Shown: positions 7,810 to 14,944 of the stretch, one piece after another
Layout: the number at the start of each line of letters is the position of its first letter
Numbering within the stretch: position 1 is the first letter of the stretch
Source: Streptantibioticus silvisoli
GTDB lineage: Bacteria > Actinomycetota > Actinomycetes > Streptomycetales > Streptomycetaceae
Length of the DNA: 64,000 nt
NCBI RefSeq assembly: GCF_027947535.2
Contig: NZ_JAAGKO020000002.1
Span: forward strand, 124,001-188,000
Direction: 5' to 3'
The notes under the pieces: model-generated
Seen by the model: the letters and a program-made list of their open reading frames with translations, nothing else
Told to the model about the DNA's origin: nothing
Databases searched by the model: none
Made by a program: the position numbers and the translations under genes

Positions 7810-8544
7810 ATGAAGGTGATCACGGGTGCGCGGGTGTCGCGTGCGGTGGGTGTGCTGGTGATGGCGGGTGGTGCGGTGGTTCCGATGGGGCTGGCGGCGT
7901 CTGCCCAGGCGGCGTTGCCGACGTGCGCGAAGGTCATCACCGTGACGACCGCGAAGCGGATCGAGTGCTCGCCGCCGGCCGGTACCGGGCGGGTGCGCGT
8001 CCGCCTCGTCGGAGCCGGCGGTGGCGGTGGCGGGACCAGCTCGTTTCTCAGCGAGATCTCGCCCGGCGGAGGTGGTGGCGGAGGGGGCGCCCTGATCGAG
8101 TGCACCTACACCCCAACGTCCGAAGACCTGGTCTTCACCCTGTCCGTCGGCGCCGGCGGCAAGCCCGGCACGGACCGCACGGCGGGCGGGAAGGGCAGCA
8201 CGACCTTCTCGTCCCTGGGCGGCAGGGTCGAGGCCGACGGCGGCAGTGGCGGCAAACCGGGCGTCATCCTCGCCAAGAAGCCCGCGGCCGGCAAGGGCGG
8301 CGCAGGCGGCAGCGGCACCTATCCCCGGACCTTCTGCTACGACCGCACCACCGGAACCAGGACCGCCGGAAGCCCCGGCACCTCCAACAGCAACGGCGGA
8401 ACCGGCGGAGCCGCCGCCCGCCCGCTGCCCGCCGGATGCCCCACCGACGCCGGCCGCGGCGGCAAGGGCTCCGTGGGCTACACCCCCGCCAAACCAGGCC
8501 GCCCCGGCTGCGCCCGCGTCGAATTCCTCACCGGAAGCGCCTGA
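7810..8544 (+). CDS. Secreted glycine-rich protein B
   Basis: A 244-residue protein with a Sec signal (MKVITGARVSRAVGVLVMAG, cleavage near AQAAL). The mature part contains CAKVITVTTAKRIECSPPAG and RVRVRLVGAGGGGGG, further Gly clusters, and four more Cys, ending near CARVEFLTGSA. It shares the beta-strand/Gly-tract plan of the protein at 6223 but is shorter and Cys-bearing, which suggests a divergent tandem pair. ATG 7810 follows GGAAGGTGG and starts the signal; the frame is open upstream but lacks a ribosome-binding site. Function unknown. Confidence 0.8.
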   Translation: MKVITGARVSRAVGVLVMAGGAVVPMGLAASAQAALPTCAKVITVTTAKRIECSPPAGTGRVRVRLVGAGGGGGGTSSFLSEISPGGGGGGGGALIECTYTPTSEDLVFTLSVGAGGKPGTDRTAGGKGSTTFSSLGGRVEADGGSGGKPGVILAKKPAAGKGGAGGSGTYPRTFCYDRTTGTRTAGSPGTSNSNGGTGGAAARPLPAGCPTDAGRGGKGSVGYTPAKPGRPGCARVEFLTGSA

Positions 8545-8551
8545 CCCTCGC

Positions 8552-8583
8552 CCCCACCGTGGCCTCCGATGGCCACGGTGGGG
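8552..8583 (+). terminator. Terminator of glycine-rich gene B
   Basis: Perfect 13-bp stem CCCCACCGTGGCC / GGCCACGGTGGGG with a 6-nt loop, 8 nt after the stop codon. Confidence 0.85.
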
Positions 8584-8589
8584 CCGTAC

Positions 8590-9168
8590 GGTGCGCGCCT
8601 GGGCGTGAGGCTCGCCCCTGACAGGAGTGGCTCGGGTGAGCGGGTGGCCGCAGAGCTGCCGGATGATGTACCACTCGCCGTCGGTCTCGGTCGGGCCGAA
8701 CGCGGTGCGGCGGTGCGGCTGGCGCCGGTGCGGATGCCACCGGTGCGGTGGTGCGCCTCGGCGGCCGCGTCGGCGTCGTCATCGTGTGCCCCCGTGGACG
8801 ACGCGGCCGTTGCGCGCGACCGTGAGGCGGTACGGGCCGGCCTCCGTCCAGGCGGTGATCCGCGAGTTGTCGCCCGGTCCGGCGAACGCGCCGACCATCC
8901 GAACCGCCCGGGCAACGGGCCCGCGAAACCCGCCCCGCGCGACACCGCCCGGCACCAGGTCCGTCCGGACCTCGTCCCGACCGCACTCGATCCGTCGCCC
9001 TGGAAGCCCACGCCCACCCTGTCCGGCCGGACACGGCTTTCGGGCCAGACGCGCCTGTCGGGCCGACCCGTCCGCCCCCGCCGGAGAACGGCCCAATGGG
9101 TGCGGTGGAACCCGGCGTTCACCCGCGACGGCACCCGGGCCCGGGCTCCGAACCTGCCCGACCACCAC
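8590..9168 (-). pseudogene. Decayed minus-strand coding remnant, family unknown
   Basis: Between the glycine-rich gene and the chitinase promoter, coherent minus-strand protein pieces occur in different frames: RITAWTEAGPYRLTVARNGR in one, and GPTETDGEWYIIRQLCGHPL with TRATPVRGEP in another. They look like consecutive beta-rich parts of one former protein broken by frameshifts. No family can be named. Apart from this and the promoter at 9300, I see nothing in the 8584-9299 gap. Confidence 0.3.
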
Positions 9169-9299
9169 CACTCACCACCGATGGAGCCACCGCATCCCAT
9201 CGACGTCCGCCGCGAAATATTGTGACGTTTGTGGCTGATCTGTGGCTGAAAGGTCACCCACTCATCCGGCCAAACTAAATACGCAACTTTATTGAAGGG

Positions 9300-9328
9300 T
9301 TGACCGGCCTGTTCGCCGCCCGTACAAA
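9300..9328 (+). promoter_or_regulatory. Promoter of the chitinase gene
   Basis: TTGACC, 17 nt, TACAAA gives a standard-spaced -35/-10 pair, 131 bp before the start codon. A DasR-type operator overlaps the 3' end of the -10 box. Confidence 0.6.
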
Positions 9329-9366
9329 GTGGTCTTGACCAATCGGTTCGAGTGGTCAAGACCACT
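9328..9366 (+). promoter_or_regulatory. Two DasR-type (dre) operators
   Basis: AGTGGTCTTGACCAAT (9328-9343) and AGTGGTCAAGACCACT (9351-9366) each match the known DasR element ACTGGTCTAGACCACT, spaced 23 bp centre to centre. A further half-site AGTGGTCAC lies near 9385. DasR is the GntR regulator of N-acetylglucosamine and chitin use in Streptomyces; paired direct repeats of this kind are known in chitinase promoters. Position over and just after the -10 box fits repression. Confidence 0.85.
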
Positions 9367-9458
9367 CCGTTCGCCCACGTGCAAAGTGGTCACCCTGCCG
9401 GTCCACCGGCCCGGTGCGGTGCCGCGATCGCAACACTCCTCTCACCCTTGGAGGGTCC

Positions 9459-10745
9459 ATGCGAGTTGGAAGACGGATTCTGCGCAAAGCTCTCATCGCC
9501 GGCTCGGTGCTCGGGCTGACGGTCGGCGGCTCGGCCTTCGCGGCGGCCGCGACGCCAGCCGCGCAGCCGGCCACCACCTGCGCCGCGGCCTGGAGTTCCA
9601 CCACCGCCTACACCGCCAGCCAGCAGGCGAGTGAGAACGGGACCAACTACACCGCCAACTACTGGACCCAGGGCAACAACCCGGCGACCAGCAGCGGCGG
9701 AAGCGGTTCCGGGCAGCCGTGGACGTCCAACGGCGCGTGTACCGGCGGATCATCGGGGGGAGGGGGCGGGACCGGCACCGGGACCGGAACGGGTTCCGTG
9801 AGCGGCCTGCTCTTCAGCCCGTACAAAGACGTCACGATCAACATGAACTGGAACACCTACCAGATGCAGTCGGCCGCGAGCGGGGCCGTCCTGCCGGTGG
9901 TGGGCTCCGGCAGCCTGGTGTCGCAGGACCTGCCGAAGCTGCCCGCGCTCACGGTCGCGTTCGCCACCGGGGCCTGCGGCAGTGAGAACTGGGGTGGTGT
10001 CTCGGGCGCCAACTGGGCCGCCGAGAACGTGCCGCAGCTCCAGGCCGCCAACCTGAACTACGTCATATCGACCGGCGGTGCGGCCGGCACCTTCACCTGC
10101 GGCTCGACGGCCGGCATGGAATCGTTCATCGCCCGCTACGCCAGCCCGCACCTGGTCGGCATCGACTTCGACATCGAGGGCGGCCAGTCCCAGTCGGACA
10201 TCCAGAACCTGGTCGCCGCGGCGGCGGGAGCGCAGGCGCAGTACCCGAACCTGCAGTTCTCGTTCACCCTCGCCACGCTGGGAGCGTCCGACGGCAGCTA
10301 CGGCGGCGTGAACTCGCTCGGCGCCGGGGTCGTCCAGGCGGTGCTCGGCTCCAGCCTGAAGAACTACGTCATCAACCTGATGACCATGGACTACGGCAAC
10401 GCGTCCAGCAGCGTGTGCGTCGTCGCCTCCGGCAGCTGCGAGATGGCGCAGTCGGCGATCCAGGCGGTGACGAACCTCGAGCACACCTACAAGGTCCCGG
10501 CGAGCAAGATCGCCGTCACGCCGATGATCGGCATGAACGACGCCACCACCGAGACCTTCACCGCCGGTGACGTGGACACGCTGGCGTCGTACGCGAAGAG
10601 CAACGGCCTGGCCGGGCTGCACTACTGGTCGCTGGACCGGGACACCCCCTGCTCCGACGACTACGCGTCCCCCACCTGCAACTCGATCTCCAGCACGACA
10701 CCGCTGGAGTACACCAAGAAGTTCATGAGCGACCTCGGGGACTGA
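9459..10745 (+). CDS. Secreted GH18 chitinase with N-terminal CBM5/12-type chitin-binding domain
   Basis: A 428-residue protein: a signal peptide (~1-30); a small aromatic chitin-binding module (~40-92, with AAWSSTTAYTASQQASENGT and NYWTQGNNP); a Gly/Thr linker (~94-113); and a family-18 catalytic barrel. The catalytic DxDxE motif is GIDFDIEG (D236, D238, E240). MTMDYG and HYWSLDRDTPC fit the bacterial subgroup of small GH18 chitinases. ATG 9459 is preceded by GGAGGG. It hydrolyses chitin outside the cell to oligosaccharides. Regulation is clear from the promoter: two DasR-type sites. A strong terminator follows, so the gene is monocistronic. Confidence 0.95.
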   Translation: MRVGRRILRKALIAGSVLGLTVGGSAFAAAATPAAQPATTCAAAWSSTTAYTASQQASENGTNYTANYWTQGNNPATSSGGSGSGQPWTSNGACTGGSSGGGGGTGTGTGTGSVSGLLFSPYKDVTINMNWNTYQMQSAASGAVLPVVGSGSLVSQDLPKLPALTVAFATGACGSENWGGVSGANWAAENVPQLQAANLNYVISTGGAAGTFTCGSTAGMESFIARYASPHLVGIDFDIEGGQSQSDIQNLVAAAAGAQAQYPNLQFSFTLATLGASDGSYGGVNSLGAGVVQAVLGSSLKNYVINLMTMDYGNASSSVCVVASGSCEMAQSAIQAVTNLEHTYKVPASKIAVTPMIGMNDATTETFTAGDVDTLASYAKSNGLAGLHYWSLDRDTPCSDDYASPTCNSISSTTPLEYTKKFMSDLGD

Positions 10746-10756
10746 CACAGCACCCG

Positions 10757-10799
10757 GGGCGGGCCGCGCACGGACCACCGTGCGCGGCCCGCCCATTTT
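10757..10799 (+). terminator. Rho-independent terminator of the chitinase gene
   Basis: A 15-bp stem GGGCGGGCCGCGCAC / GTGCGCGGCCCGCCC followed directly by ATTTTT, 12 nt after the stop. Confidence 0.9.
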
Positions 10800-11078
10800 T
10801 CGGCCCGCCCATTGTGCGCGGACGCTCAATGAAGTCATGCATTCGAGCGTCAGCGCCTATTTCCCTGTTCCGGAAGGCCCGCGGCTTCCAGGCCGGTATC
10901 CGCTCGCCGTCCCGTACGAGCTGGCGTCCTTTCCGGAGACGGTCGAAAACCCGGCTTGCCGTTCAGCGCGATCGCCGTGGGGCGGTGATGCGGCCGGCCG
11001 GGACGTGTACGCCATGGCGCCGGTGGGCCGGATCGGGTCACCGGCCGGGCTGGCGGCGGACTTCGGGAGAGGGCTGCC
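10800..11078. other. Intergenic region between chitinase and I36-like gene
   Basis: No frame here has both a ribosome-binding site and a recognisable protein, and no clear hairpin or operator was seen. Confidence 0.4.
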
Positions 11079-11441
11079 TCAATCGTTGACGCACTGCCCC
11101 CGCTTGGCGGACAGAGCGCTGAAGCCGAAGTCGTACACGGTCTCGCCCCGGTTGACCTCGCGCGTCCGCCCCCGGTTGTCGAAGAACGGCCGGTCGTAGA
11201 AGCACCACGTCTGGAAGTCCTGGTTCACCGCGCTCCGCACGGGCGGTTGGAGCGCGGCCTCCTCGTCGAAGAGGAGACGCGAGTCACCCTCGAAGTTCGG
11301 CTCCGTCCAGGTGCAGACCGCGATGACCTGCGGACAGATCGGCTGGGCGGCCTGCGCTGGGGCGGCGGGGAGGACGGCCGTGCCGAGGCTCACCGTGGCC
11401 GTCGCGGAAAGCAGTCCCATTTTCTTCAGCAAAGTCTTCAT
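11079..11441 (-). CDS. Secreted I36-like (beta/gamma-crystallin-like) small protein 2
   Basis: From ATG 11441 the minus strand encodes 120 residues: a Lys-rich Sec signal (MKTLLKKMGLLSATATVSLG, cleavage near AQAA), then ICPQVIAVCTWTEPNFEGDS, WCFYDRPFFDNRGR and a final C-V-N-D. The CP-x-C-x-W-x-E-x-N-F-x-G opening and four Cys are typical of the peptidase-inhibitor I36/crystallin-like group, also seen at 2734-3075. GAAGGGGTGCGC precedes the start. Upstream (11460-11580) is AT-rich, again like the first copy. The target protease is unknown; a secreted inhibitor or wall-binding role is inferred. Confidence 0.75.
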   Translation of the reverse strand: MKTLLKKMGLLSATATVSLGTAVLPAAPAQAAQPICPQVIAVCTWTEPNFEGDSRLLFDEEAALQPPVRSAVNQDFQTWCFYDRPFFDNRGRTREVNRGETVYDFGFSALSAKRGQCVND

Positions 11442-11699
11442 GCGCACCCCTTCGATTCCGTGAATTCTGCGTGCTCTTCGACTGATGGATATCACGTGAG
11501 CAACGCGACGAAACCAGGGCTCGATAAGAGGCGTTATCTGCAAATAGCAATTTATTTTTCGGCTGTCGCTTCTCGGTAGCGCTTTGGTGAGCCGTTTGTC
11601 GATCTCGTGCGTCGGCTGCGGAGTGAAGCCCCGGGGCGCGGTGCCACCGGTGGACTCCGTTGGACGTTGCCGTGCGTTCACCTCCGGTGAGGTCCGTTG

Positions 11700-11822
11700 C
11701 CGGTACGTCCGTTGCCGGGGAGGTCCACCTCCCGCCGCCTCCAGCAGGTCGAGCAGCTCACCGGCGATGCCGCTCTTGCCGGAGCTGGACGTGCCGTTGC
11801 GCGGGATGACCGGCCGGGCGGG
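11700..11822 (-). pseudogene. Remnant of a chloramphenicol-phosphotransferase-like P-loop protein
   Basis: The minus strand reads VIPRNGTSSSGKSGIAGELL then DLLEAAGG. NGTSSSGKS is the characteristic P-loop of the chloramphenicol phosphotransferase-like family, and the following helix fits. An ATG at 11839 begins an adjacent frame (MRDTEHPPGR), so a frameshift separates start and P-loop, and coding ends soon after. Only the N-terminus is left, so no enzyme is expected. Confidence 0.4.
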
Positions 11823-11899
11823 TGCTCGGTGTCGCGCATGCCGTCAGCGTGCCGGATACGGCCCCGGACGCGCCCGGCGTTCCGCGGTCGGCGGACGCC

Positions 11900-11966
11900 G
11901 TTCAGTCGGGCACGGTTGAGCCGGGCACCGTTGAGCCGGACGCCGTTCAGCCTGGCACCGTTCAGC
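11900..11966. repeat. 15-bp tandem repeats encoding pentapeptide-like units
   Basis: Four and a partial fifth 15-nt units (GTTGAGCCGGGCACC type) run head to tail. On the minus strand, in a frame other than the adjacent L,D-transpeptidase, they read RLNGA RLNGV RLNGA RLNRA RLNGV, i.e. pentapeptide-repeat-like. The array overlaps the transpeptidase stop at 11962 and ends at an unrelated remnant. Confidence 0.7.
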
Positions 11967-12717
11967 CGATGGCAATCACCGGGTGGTCGGACGGGTCGAT
12001 CCACCGCAGGACGCGCGTCAGCACCGGCGCGGGTACCGCGACGCAGCCGGCGGTGGGGCCGCCCCGGGGGCCGAGGTCGTGCAGGAAGATCCCGGCGCCG
12101 CGGCCCCTGACGGCGGGGGCGGTGTTGAAGTCGACGACCAGGGCGTTGTGGTACTGGACGGGGTACTCCGCCAGGTGCTCGCTGCCGTTGTCGCCGGTCT
12201 CGGTGAGGTGGAAGCCGCCGAGGACCGAACTGCGCATCGTGTTGTAGTAGGCGGACGTGGGGTCCTCCACCCACCAGTCGGTGCCGGTCACCCGGTGGTA
12301 CGGCATCCGCGTGCCGGGGTCGGCGCCCACCCCGAAGGCGCGGCTGAGGGAGTACGTGCCGGCGGGCGTGGTGCCGGTGCCCTGCCGCCGGGTGGCGCCG
12401 GGGGTGAGGCCGTGGGCGCCGACGCGGGCGCCGTCGGTGCTGACGACCGGCTCCCAGCCGCCGCCGGTGCGCTGCCAGGCGGTGACGGTGGCGTGCGTGC
12501 CGCGGGCCACGACCGTGATGACCTGCGTGGTGGCCGGCCCGGCGGCGACCGCTACCGGGAGGACGGGGCTCGGGAGAACGGGCCCCGGCACGCCGGCCGC
12601 ACCGGCCGCGTCGGCGCCGCCGCCGAGCAGCAGGGCGGCGGCGAGCACCGGGACGGCGCTGCGGCGCAGGACGCCGGTGCGGCGGGGGGAGTTGGAGGAG
12701 CCGAAAGAGGGGGGCAT
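11962..12717 (-). CDS. Secreted L,D-transpeptidase (YkuD-type) family protein
   Basis: A 251-residue protein with an N-terminal export signal (~16-45), a Pro-rich stretch and a C-terminal catalytic domain. Near the C-terminus GAGIFLHD followed by GGPTAGCVAV gives the His and Cys of the H-x(n)-(S/T)xGC signature of L,D-transpeptidases, which form 3-3 cross-links or attach proteins in peptidoglycan. Within the family it belongs to the shorter group without a recognisable added domain. ATG 12717 is chosen because the signal begins there; GGAAG lies upstream. It stands alone. The frame is open far upstream through low-complexity repeats, which I exclude. Confidence 0.85.
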   Translation of the reverse strand: MPPSFGSSNSPRRTGVLRRSAVPVLAAALLLGGGADAAGAAGVPGPVLPSPVLPVAVAAGPATTQVITVVARGTHATVTAWQRTGGGWEPVVSTDGARVGAHGLTPGATRRQGTGTTPAGTYSLSRAFGVGADPGTRMPYHRVTGTDWWVEDPTSAYYNTMRSSVLGGFHLTETGDNGSEHLAEYPVQYHNALVVDFNTAPAVRGRGAGIFLHDLGPRGGPTAGCVAVPAPVLTRVLRWIDPSDHPVIAIG

Positions 12718-12991
12718 GCGGTGCGCTTCCGGTGGGGTGACGGTGGCGGTTCGACGCTGCCCGGTCCATCGGGGCCGACGGAAATCGGACGTTACGTCAG
12801 CGATTGTCCCGCGCGCACCGCCACGGACGCTCCTTGACGGTCGTACGGCGTGCCGTGTGCCGTGCCCGCGCAGGGGCCGGCTGACGTACACGTGCTGCGT
12901 GCCGTGCGCCCGCGCGGACGCCGGCTGACGTGTACGTACCGCATGCCGCGCCGCGGCGGACACCTTCCCCTGCGGCGCACCGCCACCGCCT
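12718..12991. other. Intergenic, low-complexity, no gene
   Basis: GC-rich sequence with GTGCCGTG/CGCCGGCTGACGT-type duplications (around 12885 and 12915). One early diverged copy of the 34-bp repeat (from about 12834) lies here. No convincing gene. Confidence 0.4.
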
Positions 12992-13160
12992 TTTCGACGA
13001 TCGTGCGGTGTACTGCGTCCTGCCTTGTCGACGGTCGTGCCGTGTACTGCGTGTTCTTCGGCAATCGTGCGGTGTACCGCGTGCTGCCTCGTCCACGGTC
13101 GTGCGGTGTGCCGCGTGCTGCCTCGTCCACGGTCGTGCCGTATACCGCGTGCCGTCTCTT
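12992..13160. repeat. Five degenerate ~34-bp tandem repeats, each with an inner dyad
   Basis: The landmark TCGTGC recurs at 13001, 13035, 13065, 13099 and 13133, i.e. spacings of 34, 30, 34 and 34. Each unit has the form CGACGGTCGTGC-GGTGTACCGC-GTGCTGCCTCGTC, and most contain the imperfect dyad GCGGTGTACCGC. The unit is not a multiple of three, so it is not protein-coding in origin. Diverged units continue to about 13220. The array ends ~250 bp before the small peptide gene at 13471. Confidence 0.7.
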
Positions 13161-13470
13161 CACCAGCCGAGCCGCGTACCGCCTCCCCAGCAGCCGCGCC
13201 GCGCACCGCATACCGCCCCCACACCCGCACCGCCCCCCAACCCCCGCCCCCAACCGCCGCGCAGCGTACCCGTACCGCCCGGACGGTCGGGTCTGCCGGG
13301 TGGGACGACGGGGGCGCGGGGGCTGTGAGCTGGCGGGGCGGCGGGATGGGAGCGGGGCGACATCGTGGTGACAGGCGGGCGTTGGGGGCGCGTTAGGACG
13401 CCGGTGGACTCTTCGTCCGGGCAGTCCGCCGGCGGTCGTCGCCGAGGGAGGCCCCTTAACGAAGGGACCG

Positions 13471-13593
13471 ATGATGAAGAAGATCGAGGTTCGCAAGACC
13501 GGCGACGTCCGCCTGACCAGCCACGCCAACCCGCTGTACGGCGCGGTGAACGCGGGCGTGCACGCCAACCTGACGATCATCACCTGCGGCTGA
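13471..13593 (+). CDS. 40-aa putative RiPP precursor or signalling peptide
   Basis: ATG ATG opens a 40-residue peptide: MMKKIEVRKTGDVRLTSHAN followed by PLYGAVNAGVHANLTIITCG and TGA. GAAGGG lies 4 nt before the first ATG and 7 nt before the second, so 13474 is equally possible. The N-terminal half is basic and charged, leader-like. The C-terminal half is hydrophobic with Thr, His, Asn and one Cys one residue from the end, core-like. There is no Sec signal. It lies upstream of a membrane M50 protease and a TPR protein on the same strand, with a strong hairpin between. This layout is typical of precursor-peptide genes. I do not recognise the peptide family; modification and export are inferred only from context. 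Confidence 0.65.
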   Translation: MMKKIEVRKTGDVRLTSHANPLYGAVNAGVHANLTIITCG

Positions 13594-13605
13594 GCCGTTG
13601 ACGCC

Positions 13606-13648
13606 GGCTGCCCGCGGGACCGCGCCCGGCGCGGCCCCGCGGGCAGCC
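13606..13648 (+). terminator. Long near-perfect hairpin between peptide and protease genes (attenuator)
   Basis: GGCTGCCCGCGGG pairs with CCCGCGGGCAGCC (13 bp). After one A/C mismatch, CCGCGCC pairs with GGCGCGG around a minimal loop, so about 20 bp pair within 43 nt. There is no T tract. Located 13 nt after the peptide stop and 40 nt before the next gene, it would act as a partial terminator or mRNA stabiliser, raising peptide transcript over downstream genes. Confidence 0.8.
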
Positions 13649-13687
13649 GCCACACCCCGCTGACCCGATCAGGACGAAGGTGGAGCG

Positions 13688-14944
13688 TTGGCAACCGTGG
13701 CCGACGAAGGACAACAGGCCGGACCGGCCGTCTTCGACCCCTCGCGGCCGGTTCCCGTGCACCCGCTGACCTACCTCGACGAGGGGGACGAGGTCACGGT
13801 GGGCCGCCGGGAGGCCGGCACGTACGTGGTGCTGCCCGCGGACGGCGCCGCGCTGCTGCGCAGACTGGAGGCAGGGGCCACGCCGGCCGAGGCGGCCGCC
13901 TGGTACCGGGAGACCTACGGCGAGCCGGTCGACATGGCCGACTTCTGCGACACCCTCGGCGAGCTGGGCTTCCTGCGGGCGGCTGGCGAGGACGCGGTCG
14001 CGGACGAGGGTCCGGTGCGCTGGCAGCGGCTGGGCCGGGCGCTGTTCTCGCTGCCCGGGGCGCTGCTCGCCGTCGCCCTGCTGGCGTTCGCGGTCGTGGA
14101 GATGCTCCGGGTGCCGGGCCTGGCACCGCGCTACACCTACGTCTTCTTCAGCCGCTCGATGGTGCTCAACGGCGTGGTGCTGGCGTTCGGCCAGATCCCG
14201 CTGGTGCTGCTGCACGAGGCCGCGCACGCGCTGGCCGGCCGGCGGCTGGGTCTGCGCTCGCACCTGTCGATCGGCCGGCGGCTGTACTACCTGGTGTTCC
14301 TCACTGAGCTGAACGGCCTCGTCACCGTCGAGCGGCGCAAACGCTACCTGCCGATGCTCGCCGGGATGATCACCGACGTGCTGGTGGCCGCGGCGCTCGT
14401 GCTGGCCGCCGACGCCATCCGGCAGGACGGCCACCTGACGATGGCCGGCCGGATGCTGCTGGCCGTCGCCTACTTCACCCTCGTCCGCATCCTGTGGCAG
14501 TTCCTGTTCTATCTGGAGACGGACCTGTACTACGTGGCCGTCACCGTGCTGGGCTGCGTGGACCTCCAGACGACGGCCCGGCGGGTCGCGTACAACAACC
14601 TGGCGCGGCTGGCCGGGCGGCGCACCCCCAGGTACGACGAGTCGGTCTTCCATCCGCGCGACCGCGAGGTGGCCCGCTGGTACTCCTGGCTGGTCGTCGT
14701 GGGGTACGCGGTGTCCATCGGCATGCTGCTGATGACGACCGTGCCCATGATCACCATGATCCGCCTGGTCTTCGGCCGCTTCCTGCACCCGGCGCAGGCC
14801 AGTACCGGCGGGCTGGTCGACAGCGGCACGTTCGTCCTGATCATCCTGGCCCAGGTCTTCCTGCTGCTGCGGCCCACCCTCCAGGCCCGCCGCGCCGCCC
14901 GGGCGGCCACCGCCGACCGCGTCCTGCTGAACGGAGAGTCATGA
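13688..14944 (+). CDS. Membrane M50-family zinc metalloprotease with possible PqqD-like N-terminus
   Basis: A 418-residue integral membrane protein. Residues ~20-98 form a soluble alpha/beta domain (HPLTYLDEGDEVTVGRREAG, with ALLRRLEAGATPAEAA) that resembles PqqD/RiPP-recognition domains by eye. Hydrophobic helices follow at ~118-140, 155-185, 222-242, 258-275, 335-360 and 380-395. LLHEAAHALAG (H176-E177-x-x-H180) is the HExxH zinc site inside a membrane helix, as in M50 proteases; FYLETDLYYV (~274-283) may supply the third ligand. The start is uncertain: TTG 13688 has GAAGG 7 nt upstream and GTG 13697 has GGAG further away. ATGA overlap couples it to the TPR gene. The expected job is cleavage of the adjacent peptide's leader, or its export. 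Confidence 0.8.
   Translation: MATVADEGQQAGPAVFDPSRPVPVHPLTYLDEGDEVTVGRREAGTYVVLPADGAALLRRLEAGATPAEAAAWYRETYGEPVDMADFCDTLGELGFLRAAGEDAVADEGPVRWQRLGRALFSLPGALLAVALLAFAVVEMLRVPGLAPRYTYVFFSRSMVLNGVVLAFGQIPLVLLHEAAHALAGRRLGLRSHLSIGRRLYYLVFLTELNGLVTVERRKRYLPMLAGMITDVLVAAALVLAADAIRQDGHLTMAGRMLLAVAYFTLVRILWQFLFYLETDLYYVAVTVLGCVDLQTTARRVAYNNLARLAGRRTPRYDESVFHPRDREVARWYSWLVVVGYAVSIGMLLMTTVPMITMIRLVFGRFLHPAQASTGGLVDSGTFVLIILAQVFLLLRPTLQARRAARAATADRVLLNGES

Noticed and set aside
8590-9168. An intact minus-strand gene before the chitinase
   Set aside because: The sensible protein pieces are in different frames; only a decayed remnant can be supported.
12992-13220. Regular repeats that could be taken for a CRISPR array
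   Set aside because: Units are degenerate, run almost without unique spacers, and no cas gene is in the window.
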